Assembly: GCF_030272615.1 (NCBI RefSeq)
Contig: NC_081412.1
Span: forward strand, 40,356,791-40,420,790
Length of the DNA: 64,000 bases
Origin: Cryptomeria japonica
Lineage: Eukaryota; Streptophyta; Pinopsida; Cupressales; Cupressaceae
Reading direction: 5' to 3'
In this document: one piece after another, positions 54,598 through 64,000 of the stretch
Layout of the letters: each line of letters starts with the position of its first letter
Position numbering within the stretch: position 1 is the first letter of the stretch
Made by a program: the position numbers and the translations under genes
The notes under the pieces: model-generated
What the model saw: the letters and a program-made list of their open reading frames with translations, nothing else
Database searches by the model: none
What the model was told of the DNA's origin: nothing

Positions 54598-55300
54598 GGA
54601 TTGTAGTTTCCCTTGTAATGTCCTTAGCTAACTGATGTTCTTCAGAGGTGGCATGTCCATGATTTCTTTGACTTTGGCAGGATCGACCTCAATGCCTTTT
54701 CTTGAGACAATGTATCCTAGAAGCTTCCCTGAGGTTACTCCAAAGACACATTTCTTTGGGTTAAGTTGAATATGATATTGTTCCAGTCTGTTAAAGATTT
54801 TCTCTAATATTTCCTGATGACCGTCTCTTGTTAGTGTTTTTGTCAGTAACTCATCAATATAATCTTCCATTATAGTATGCATCATGTCATGAAAGATGGT
54901 GGTCATTGCTCTTTGATAGGTCGCTCCTACATTCTTTAGACCAAAAGGCATTACATTCCAGCAGTATGTTCCCCATGGACATGTGAAGGCCACCTTATGT
55001 TGATCCTCAGGTGCGATCTTTATTTGGTTGTACCCTGAAAAGTCATCCATGAGAAAAAGCATGGCATGTCCTGCTGTTAGGTCCACTATTATGTTGGTGT
55101 TTGGTAGGGGGAAGTCATCTTTAGGACATGCTTTGTTCAGATCTTTGAAGTCAGTACAGATATGGATGCCCCCATTTGGTTTGCCAACATACACAATATT
55201 GGATATCCAATCTGCATAATCAATTGGTCTAATAAAACCAATATCTAGGAGTGTCTTAAGTTATTCTTTAACTAGTACTGCAATCTGAGGATGCATCTTG
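54598..55300 (-). pseudogene. pol: Element D reverse transcriptase, catalytic box altered
   Basis: The open piece 54628-55194 begins in the RT palm (GGIHICTDFKDLNKACPKDD) and includes WNVMPFGLKN and KCVFGVTSGKLLGYIVS. The catalytic box reads YIDE (54850-54861) where B has YVDD, so the second metal-binding Asp is lost. Upstream, stops break the start of the domain. It is in the same frame as D's protease pieces. Confidence 0.9.
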
Positions 55301-57018
55301 CGAAGCTTCTTGTTGACAAGTTTGGCTCCTTCTGCGATGATGAGGTGATGCATGACTAAATCAGGATCAAGCCCAGGCATGTCTACATATGACCATGCAA
55401 AGTTAATCTGGCGCTTCTAGAAGAATTCTACAAACTTAGGTTGTTCCTTTGGGGTTAAAAGAGATGCCAGATGTATGTGGTGTGGAGTTTCAAGAATCCC
55501 CACGTTGTATTCTTTGGTTTCCTCAATGAGAATTGTTGATCATTCATATTGTGTACTAGAAGGGAGAATGTCAAACCTTTCATCCTCCGGCACCTCAAAG
55601 AGGTTTTCACCATTGGATATGCTCTTTCTTTTTACTTTTGTGGGATCAAACAATACCATAGTGTGGTTTTCACTGGAAGATCCATGTTTTATTGTTATAT
55701 TTTTGCAGCTAAAAGGTTTTGCATCCCCCCCGAAGTATGTTGCGCTATTAAGTTCAATAGAGAATCCAACTTTGTGATCCCCACTTGGTATGTTATCTCA
55801 TAGTTCCAAAAAGTCAATGATCACCTCATCGTTTTGGAAATGGTCAAGACATGGGGGATTAGGTTGGTTCCATTCGATGAGTTCAGGATGGATAATGGGC
55901 ATTACCTCATCGACTAGGTTAAGTTCGTTAGATGTGTCAGTGAGGGTTAAGGCATTGTGGTGAAGGTCATTGATGGTACTCTCCCTGTCAGAATCAGGTG
56001 TAGGATGTGACGTAGGGTCTATGGAAGATGTTTCCAACTCAGGAACCCAAGAGGTCTTTATCTGTGCTTCTCTATAAATAGGGATGTCTTTGTAGGGTGG
56101 AGGTAGTGATGTGCCTTCCTCATCTAATGTATTAAGCTAGATAGAATCAAATTCCCATTCATGTGAGTTAGTCTCTGAGTCACTTTCCAGTATCTGATTA
56201 CTATACCATACTAGGATGTCCTTTGTGTTAAACACCGCAGGTGTGATCAATTTTGTAGATGCAATGATTGGTCTTGCAGGAAGGATTATGGGGATCAATG
56301 AATCCGATACAGGGAATATTGGTAGTGTTGACTCTACTGCTTATGCTGGAATTGTTGGTGTCGTAGATACTATTGTGGGTTCCGATATAGTTGCTACTGC
56401 TAATGGTGTTATTGATGTTATTACTGCTGCTGATGGGATCGCTGGTTTGATTGGTGAGATGAAGGGTGTTGTAGATGGTTTTGCTAGGATTTTTAGCCTT
56501 AATGGAGCAGTTGGTGTGGTGCATGGTGCTGCTGATATAACCAAAGGTGACCTCTTTGTAATAGGCTGATATAGTGGTTTGTTGGGTTTCCCTTTGAATA
56601 TGAGTTTAGGAAAGATCTCCTTTTGAAAGCCTAGTCTTGTGTTATCTTTGGGATTTAATTCCAGCTACAGCGATTCATGTCGCCCTTTCTTGCAAGGTCC
56701 CAAAGCACTCTGACCATCATAACCCATTCTTTGCATAATGAGAAGGCCTTTTCCATACTGATATGTGGGAAGCTTAGCTTGCGGAATATCAGTGGTGATG
56801 GGGTCTTTATAGATCCATTCTGCTAAGTCCTCATCTCTGGTTTCTTCTTCTTGACTCTTTCCAAGGATGAATGACGTCAAAGTGCATGTTGTCTTGATCA
56901 GTGGCATTTGAAGTAACCATTGAGGTTTACCATGAGTTATAGGAGAAGTAGGCATTTGTCCAACACAAAAGAGTTGGCTCAAATTGTACTCCCCATGACC
57001 TTCCTCTGCTATTTTCAT
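55301..57018 (-). pseudogene. pol: Element D pol N-part: G-patch and linker
   Basis: The open piece 56665-57018 carries LSQLFCVGQMPTSP, DLAEWIYKDPITTD and the G-patch start YGKGLLIMQRMGYDGQSALG, as in B. The linker (55301-56664) keeps fragments such as 55798-56037 (DRESTINDLHHNALTL) and a T/I/P-rich stretch around 56228-56560. Several stops interrupt it. Confidence 0.8.
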
Positions 57019-58071
57019 CTTGAGCTTCTCTTGCTTGGGTATAGTGGTGTTTGAACTGGAAAGAGAGGTTGGATTTACGTATCATGTGGATGAGATGGCT
57101 TCTCTATTATTGGGAATAGTAATGTCTGGTTGATGACTTATATTATGACAATATGCAAAGGGGTTTGCATTGCCCAGGATTGTGATTTCTACACCATTAT
57201 GCGGGAACTTGATACACTGATGGTAGGTGGATGGAACGGCTTGCATAGCATGTATCCAAGGTCTTCCTAACAACAAATTATATGGCAGAGGAAGGTCCAG
57301 AACTTGATAGATGATGTGTTTCACCACAGGGCCCACTCGGATTGGTAGCATAGAAACTCCTTTGAATGAATGCTCTGCATCATCATAGGCTTTGATTGTT
57401 ATCTTCTTGCGGGGATCCACTGATTCAATTGCATATCCCAAAGTTGTGACTAATTGCAGCATATAGATATCCAGGCCTACTCCATTATCGATCAGGACTC
57501 GCTTGATCCTATGTTGGTTGATAAACCCTTCAATGTGGAGTGAGGCATTGTGAGGTTGCTGGAAGGATGAGTTGTCACTTTCAGAGAAAGTGAGAGAAGG
57601 TGATGATCTTAGGTTTCCAACCATAGCTTGGAATTGATCTGTATTTAGGTTTGTAGGGACTAACGCCTCTTGGAAAGCTTGATCCAAGATTATTTTATGC
57701 GATGGAGATAGGCACAATAGCTTTAAGATAGATATTAGTGCGGGCGTTTTGTCGAATTGTTCCACAAGGTTATACTGCTTTCGAATAGATGGGGTGTCTT
57801 GTGGAGCTTCTTTTATGGTAATCTTGCCATGATATATAACAACATTGCAAGTGGAGCTGGGATTTTTTATGGTAATAGTTGTAATTTGTTCACTGGCATC
57901 ATATAGGTGATTCATAGTGTAATTATATGCGGCTTGCGTATAATCAATGGTATCTGTGTTTCTCCTTGAAGTGGAAGGACCCCTTTGATCTTGGGATGGA
58001 AGTGGATTTTTGAACATAAGATGATCATTTTTTGTTGTTTTTGGGTCATGTCCTTCGATTTCGATTTCACC
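57019..58071 (-). pseudogene. pol: Element D protease
   Basis: 311-residue open frame (57082-58017) in frame with the gag terminus, following a TGA at 58072-58074. It contains a long N-terminal part (TIDYTQAAYNYTMNHLYDA, DKTPALISILKLLCLSPSH) and the aspartic protease with HRIKRVLIDNGVGLDIYML and LLGRPWIHAMQAVPST. The catalytic motif is D-N-G, common in plant gypsy proteases. It is the best-preserved copy of this region in the window and shows which B stops are decay. Confidence 0.88.
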
Positions 58072-59542
58072 TCAGTCAATATGATCCTGAATAAGATCTT
58101 TCAATCTATGACAATTGTTTGTCTTATGCCCTTTCCCTTGATGGAAATCGCAATGTTCAGTATTCCTCCACCATGAAGGATTGACTTGAGGTTCATAATT
58201 TGATGTTTTGGGTAAGGTTACCAGATTTTGAGAAACCAACTGATGTAACACTATTTCGATGGGTTCCCCTAAGGGAGTGTATGTTTGTTTTGGTTTAAAA
58301 TTTTGTTAACGTTGTCTAGGTTCCTCTTGAGATATATTGCATCCTTGATTTGGAGGAGCAACTATGTTATTCTTGGGTGGGGGCTTATTTCCTGTAAATC
58401 GAACCACAGGTTGTGCACTTTTGATAGTTCTTGCATCCACAACCCCATCATTGATGACGTTTTTGTTTTTATTCCACAAGTTAGTCTTGTCACTATTGAA
58501 GCGTCGGCGAGGGCCATCCTTTGGCTCATTATATATCTTGATAAGCCCTTTTTTGATGAGAGCCCGCTCACATTTTAAGCCTTTGGTGATCATGTCATTG
58601 AAAGAGTCTATGTCTTTTACATCTAGGTGAAATTATATTTCATCATTTAAGTTGGAAATAAATATTTCCACTAGTTCTTGTTCAGGTAACTGAATAGAAC
58701 ATCTGCTAGACATTTGATGCCATTGTTGCAGAAAGACTGAAAAATAGCTCACTCGGTTTTTGTTTAGTGTTACATAAATCAGCCATGGTGATATCACGTT
58801 CAATGTTGTGTGAGTAATGTGTTAGGAACTTCTGGACTATCTCTTCAAAGGTCCTAATGCCACCTAGTAATTGGGAAAACCATGATGTGGTTGTTCCTCC
58901 CAAGCTTTGGGGAAAAAGTTGCATTAGGTATGTATCCTTGTATGCCACTTCGAGGCAAGCTGAATGGAATTCTCTAATATGATCATGAGGATCTCCTTTT
59001 CCTCTATACTTTTCAAACTTGGGTGTTTCAAACCCTCATGGAAAAGGTGGCATATGTAGATTCCTATCAAAGGGATAGGGACAAATATCATTAAGCGAAA
59101 ACTAGTTAGTTTTCACACCACTATGAAGTTGTTGGGCGAGATTTTCGACTTGTTGCCACAACATGTCTATTTCATTTGGAGGAGGAGGTGGGGGATTACC
59201 TTGATGAAGGTTATATCTGATGCGATCTTGACCTCTTTCATCCTCATTATGACTTTGGTGTTCTGATGCTTGTCTTAGTTGTGCAAGATCAAAGTTAGAG
59301 GGTAGTTTAGCCCTCTCTTGAGCAAGTCTTAAAAAGTGAGCATCAGCATTGCTCTTGAGTATTTCATCAAAAAGTCTATTAAAGGGAGGGTTGTGTTGTG
59401 CCCTTTCTATTGTCGTTGGAGTAGGAGTGCCTGGATTTTCATCATTTATATTTCCTCTTAGGGCTTCTTGGAACTCATTGATATTTTCTTCCTCTTCCTC
59501 TTCAATTTCTTGTTGTCTAGATCTTGATCTGGTATGAGCCAT
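58072..59542 (-). pseudogene. gag: Element D gag, two frameshift/stop lesions
   Basis: Starts MAHTRSRSRQQEIEEEEEEN at 59542. The open piece 59102-59542 ends at a TAG for Gln. The gag domain continues in 58706-58948 (QSLGGTTTSWFSQLLGG), then an extra base near 58740 shifts the frame, and 58306-58593 carries the following part. The end (IQDHID) and TGA are readable at 58072-58080. Otherwise it parallels B's gag. Confidence 0.88.
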
Positions 59543-60000
59543 TTTGTTTATAAGTTTTTGTTGAAGTTTGATAAAATTGATGATGAGTTGGTGATGAAAT
59601 GAAAGATTGATGTTTGGTGAAGTATTTCACATATGAATCTCTAGCACTAAAGGTAGATGGTACCAAAGTTCTTTCTTGAATTGCTTGTTGTGTTTGATTG
59701 ACAAAGTTTGATGTGATAAGGTTTAGAGAGATCTGAGATGTGTCACAGACTCAACTACCTAGTAATGAGAGGATTCACTCATAGACTAGTTTTAACTTGT
59801 GTAGAAATGCCTCTTAGGATGAGTTTATCCTAGATGTAGAGACACTCTAAAAAGTGATGTGTTTGTGTTTGATTCAAGCAATATTGAAATAGAACTTAGG
59901 ACAAAAACCTTTTGATGTTTTGAGAGTTGGAATGGATTTGATGAGATATGAATATGATAATGGATGAGGTGTTTAACTTCAATAGAAACTTTGTGTTACA
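59543..60000 (-). other. Element D spacer between leader ORF and gag
   Basis: No frame seen. It aligns with 40764-41217 of B. Confidence 0.6.
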
Positions 60001-60524
60001 AAAGGAACAAATTCTTCCTCTTCTTGTTCAGGGGTTGGTGGTTCTTCCCTAGCTGAGTTATATGTGATACAAATATCTAGAAAGAAGGCAAGATTGATCT
60101 TGCCTCCCTTATTTTAATGATAACTCAAAACTCTATGTTGAGTAAAAGCTCTGCGGTTTAATGATTCTTGATCAAACTCGTTTGATTTCCCTTGAAGGTA
60201 TAGATGAATGTGATGCAAGAAGGTTCTATGAGAGACAAAGATTTGTCTATTAAGATACAAGAATTTTCTCCTTTTGATAAAATCCTTTGAGCTTAATGGT
60301 CTTTTCTTCAAGTTGATGTGTTGATGAAGATTCTGCTTTCTTAAGATGTGAAGAATGGTCATATAGTTTGATACTTTTGTTGTTGCTCTTTTTTTTTGAT
60401 CTTTTGTGTTTTTGAAAATGTTGGTGTTAGATGAATACTTGTTTTGATTTGGATTTATGATGTTTCTTTGACAAGAAAACAAAGCAAGCACACAAACACA
60501 AGAATATTGCCTAAAAAGGCACAA
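60001..60524 (-). pseudogene. Element D leader ORF, homologue of the B leader ORF
   Basis: The open piece 60114-60524 (136 residues) ends at a TAA where B has a Lys codon (SYH-stop against SYHKN). In the same frame similarity continues (NKGGKIN, DICITYNSAREEPPTPEQEE) to FVTQSFY and a TGA, as in B. Shared central phrases are RPLSSK, IKRRKF, NRQIFVSHR and SLNRRAF. Function unknown; it lies between PBS and gag. The N-terminal 50 residues differ more than the rest. Confidence 0.6.
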
Positions 60525-62328
60525 GTAAGTATGGGTCTAGATCAACCCAATCTTTTGAACTTTTTATGACCCTTTCTTTCAAATGTGTTTTAGGTGTTTT
60601 TCCAAAGCCCGAATTCAACTCAATTTTCACTGGTCTTGACTCAAAAATGAAAACACTTCAAACACTCTTTATCCCTAAGGTCAAATGACCAGTTGCTATA
60701 ATTTCAGCCCACATCTTGATATTTCTTCAACTTTGGTACTACATACCTTATGAATCCCGCTGTGGCAGGTAAGGATGTGATATACTAAGTCTTGCGCGAG
60801 CATAACAAATAGATGATCCCTGTAATGGGGGAGTCACCACTTTTATCAGGCTACAAGTAACCTTTCAAAAAGCTATGTTTCTACTCAAGGAAATATGTAT
60901 GGTGAGTATCTTGGGAGCAAAACCTTCTATGCTCTTGCACTGAATTTATCACAAATATCCTCAATCAATAGAATGGGTGGGCTACTACATAAAGGTGTTT
61001 AGTAATTTTCGATGTCTTTAGACATAAGTTCATTATGTAGTGACTCACTTAAGAGCCTTGTAACTTGTGGTGGGGCCCATTTGTCCTTTTGGCAAGTTAC
61101 ACTGTAGGAATAGATTTACCCAAGGCTATAGCTTTCGCTAACACCTGATTTCTATAGCGGATCGAAGGATTTACCGCGTGAGGTCATTCCTAAGAGTGAT
61201 ATGTCTCTTGGCAGGCCTCTCTTAAACATATAAAATTTTGAGTGTTACTAACACTTTTCTCTTGCACCTAGGAGCACGAAAGCCAAGGGAGAGGATAGTG
61301 TGTGTTAGAAGTAGGACCACTCTACATATTTTGCACAAGCATGCCAAACACAAAAGACACTTGTTCTTTTTATTCCATCATCACAATGTGATCTATTTGC
61401 TACTTGGAGATGTTGCTCCAACAAGCATGGTGTTCTTTTTAGCCAAGATAGAAAAATGAAGTGTTCGTTTTATCCAAGATTGCAAAATAATTGTTCTCTT
61501 TTAAACTCAAAAAATAACAAGTTGATCATTTTTTTTAGCCCATATTGCAAGATGCGAATGTTCATTTTAGCCAAGATTGCAAAAATGACAGTTCATTTTA
61601 ATCCAAGATAGAAATGTGATTGTTCTTTTTAGCCCATATTGCAAGATGTGAATGTTCGTTTTAGCCAAGATTGCAAAAATGATAGTTCATTTTTAATCCA
61701 AGATAGAAATGTGATTGTTCTTTTTAAACTCAAAAAAATAACAAGTCGATTGTTCTTTTTAGCCCATATCGCAAGATGTGAATGTTTGTTTTAGCCAAGA
61801 TTGAAAAAATTATAGTTCGTTTTAATCCAAGATAGCAATGTGATTGTTCATTTTTAGACCAAGATAGAAAAATGAAGACAATGTGAATGACTATCCTAGG
61901 ATTGATCAATTTTTCCAATTAGAACATGTTAAGGAATTTTTAATTTTATTTTTTGCAAATTTGACACTTTCAACATCTGCACCAATATGTTAGAAAGACG
62001 CTCCTTATGTTCTGCACAAGATGTAAACCCAAAATTAAATTAATCATATTAACACAAATCACACTAACAAACAAATTAGATCTAAATTAATAAAACTAAT
62101 TTAAATGTAATCGAAAACTAATGTTAAATAAAAATTATTTTAAGAAACTTTAAAAAAATTCTATTCTAAAAGACTAATTAAAAAAAATAAAATTTAAACA
62201 ACTAATTTAAAAGTCTATTCTAAAAAAGAAACCATTTAATAAAAAAAAACATTCTAAACAACTAACTAAAAAGGCTTATTCACAAAAACAAAAAAAAAAA
62301 AACTAATTTAAAAGTAAAATTTTATTCT
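60525..62328 (-). other. Element D 5' leader
   Basis: 60540-61440 is strongly conserved with B (41750-42660) and non-coding. From 61440 to 61890 it holds a tandem array, then AT-rich sequence up to the PBS. Confidence 0.7.
61440..61890 (-). repeat. Tandem array in the D leader
   Basis: Repeated phrases ttttagcccatattgcaaga, gttttagccaagattgcaaa and tttaatccaagatagaaatg recur with the full set appearing about three times (starting near 61533, 61628 and 61758) and partial sets at each side. B has no such array at the equivalent place. Confidence 0.8.
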
Positions 62329-62346
62329 TTCACGTTAGGTTCACCA
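62329..62346 (-). other. Primer-binding site of element D
   Basis: Minus strand TGGTGAACCTAACGTGAA, two bases inside the LTR; two changes from B, consistent with D's age. Confidence 0.8.
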
Positions 62347-62348
62347 AA

Positions 62349-62587
62349 TGATGTCATGGAAATGAGGACAAGGCAAGAACAAAGTTCAATGTTAATAAGT
62401 TAGTTTCAACCATAAAACCAAAACAAAAAACTAAAACCATTCCAAACATATCAAAAGAGATTTCAAAAAAAGCATGAAAGAAGTTTAACAAAACAAAAGA
62501 AATGAGAAGAGCCTCCCTAAGATGCTTCCATGATGCCTTTTTGATTCTTCTCCCTTGTTTCTCCCCTCTCCAAGTCCCAAATGAGTG
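62349..62587 (-). repeat. Element D 5' LTR, first part
   Basis: TGATGTCATGG onward aligns with 15310-15550 of the left LTR for about 240 bp, then stops at atgagtg where another LTR begins. The rest lies beyond the window. Confidence 0.88.
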
Positions 62588-64000
62588 TGATGCTCTACAA
62601 AATGGGAGAAGGTTAGACTAGAACCTATGGTGGAATAACACGCAAAAAACCAAGAAACTGTTAGTGTTAATTAACCGAAAACTAATCTAAGCAGCCATAT
62701 CAAAAGAGACACCAAAAACATGAAAGAATGTTTAACTAGGAAAGTAAATATAACGAGACATCTCCAAATGCCTCCTAACATGCTCTTAGCTCCTTCTCCT
62801 TTGTTCCTCTCCTCTCCAAGTTCCGAACTAGTGTAGCTCTGAGTAGCTTTTTGCACTATGGATGTTTATGGAGATTCAAGATTGAAATGTTTTACTCTAA
62901 AATGCTATGCAAATGTGAATAAAAGCTAATATTAGATGCTATGATGCTAAAATGATTTATTTTAGACCAAAATAACAAGATATTAGTGGTTTATGCTAAA
63001 TTCTCTCTAAAATTCTCTATAACTTAGGTGCATACAAATTTTTAGGATCTGGATTATGAAGAAATGGGCTCTATTTATAGGAAAAATGGAGCAATGGATG
63101 GTTGAGATTGAATAATCTCCACAAGGGTCAGGATTGAATGATATTCAATCTATGTGAGGGCTTTCAACCCAATCCTAGGATGACAAGTGTCCACATGAGA
63201 TAGGTTGAGAAGAGAGGGAATAAGCATTAAATGTTTGACATGACCTGAGAGTTAACTTGGGAGTTAAGGTCAAGGTTAGGTTGAATGAGTAAATTTTTTA
63301 TTCAAAGAATAAAGCTTTTATCCAATGGATAAACTATTGTGCAAAGGCAAAAGGGATAACCATGGTCAAAGCAATAAATGCTTGAGGAGACACATGAGTG
63401 CAAGTTGAACTAACCATAAATGGTTATGTAAGAGCCATTAATGGTCATGTAAGAGCCATTAGTGATTTTAGAAGACTTTAGGGGTTAGTTTGTTCAACAC
63501 ACAAAGCATTAAATGTTTTTCAAAGACTTTGGAGTCTTTGAGAAGTGACTTAAAGTTATTTAGAAATGTGACAATAATTAGGGGATGGATTAGGTTAATT
63601 GGGAAGGGTTTAAAAGAATCTAGAAGGGGTTTTAGGATGCAAGTGGATTTGGTAGGTGAGGGAAAATAGGATTTTAATTAAAATAAAGTTAATTTATTTC
63701 AATAAATGTGTGCAAGTTGCATTTGTAGGAAAATGCAAGGGGGGGCGGGGGGGGGCGGGATTTATGATTTAAATAAATGTTTTATTTAATTTATTTAAAA
63801 GAGAAAAAGAGGATTAAATGAAATAAATATGATTTATTCATTTAATTGATTTTTGAATTTGGTATAATGAATTAATTAAAATAAATTGAAGAATTTATCT
63901 AATTAATAGGAGAATGTTTCAAGATGAATTAATTAAATATTAATTTAATTAATTGATGGCTAGTGGGTTTTTAATCAAATAAATAGGAAATATTCATTTA
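62588..64000 (-). mobile_element. B-related LTR inserted in the D 5' LTR, cut by the window end
   Basis: Begins TGATGCTCTACAAAATGG, the diverged start of a B-type LTR, exactly where D's LTR is interrupted (next expected bases tagctctca). It carries the shared TATAAATA box (63072-63079, minus) and ends within the AT-rich tail about 35-50 bp before the expected CTACA end. Whether it is a solo LTR or the edge of a full element cannot be seen. The expected left TSD is gagtg (62583-62587). It contains a long G-run at 63739-63759. Confidence 0.8.
63739..63759 (+). other. G-rich run with G-quadruplex potential
   Basis: Runs of 7, 9 and 3 G separated by single C. B LTRs have only tacaagtgggtggaggat at the matching place, so this is a local expansion in this LTR. 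Confidence 0.7.

Noticed and set aside
12578-62346. Naming the tRNA primer for the shared PBS
   Set aside because: I could not match TTCACGTCGGGTTCACCA to a tRNA 3' end with confidence; this needs a tRNA database comparison.
1-64000. Host protein-coding, tRNA or rRNA genes
   Set aside because: Every supported coding region belongs to a transposable element; nothing outside them shows exon-like or RNA-gene structure.

Overview
This window is plant nuclear DNA made almost entirely of nested transposable elements. I see no host gene, tRNA, rRNA or CRISPR array. Plant origin is inferred from three things: Ty3/gypsy elements of the Tat type with two RNase H domains in pol, an L1-type LINE whose ORF2 ends in a plant-style RNase H, and long LTRs with many nonsense changes of the CAG to TAG and CGA to TGA kind, as expected from methylated silent repeats. 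The AT-rich, deeply nested layout suits a very large genome (conifer-like), but the species cannot be fixed from the sequence.

Layout, left to right. An old unrecognised background (1-1250, 2022-2611, 14684-15309) carries two solo LTRs. G (1251-2021) has TSD GTTAG. F (2612-14683) has TSD CATCA. Solo LTR F is split by element A (3130-13823, minus strand, TSD ACTAT), a non-autonomous retrotransposon with 1.2-kb LTRs and an unfamiliar Q/P-rich reading frame but no RT or integrase.

From 15310 to the window end lies a five-level nest: background > D > C > B > LINE. D is a decayed Tat-type gypsy element on the minus strand (3' LTR 15310-17188, 5' LTR from 62349). C is a plus-strand gag-protease-only element (19685-52603, TSD ACTCT) inserted in D's integrase gene. 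B is a much better preserved Tat-type element on the minus strand (20377-45449, TSD ACAAC) inserted in C's 5' LTR. The LINE (22098-30772, plus strand, 15-bp TSD) is inserted in B's 3' LTR. The two LTRs of C give a built-in empty-site check of B's insertion. A further B-like LTR starts at 62588 inside D's 5' LTR and runs off the window.

How the parts relate. A, B, C and D share nearly one primer-binding site (consensus TGGTGAACCCGACGTGAA). A, B and D also share the polypurine tract and the adjoining 3' untranslated sequence. B and D encode gag, protease, G-patch, RT, RNase H, a second RNase H and integrase in one frame. C supplies only gag-protease, and A supplies neither. This looks like a mobilisation guild of one helper lineage with two kinds of dependants. 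The most interesting less familiar signals are a leader ORF conserved between B and D upstream of gag, a UGA conserved at the gag/protease boundary of both, the novel protein of A, and repeated leader sequences in C.
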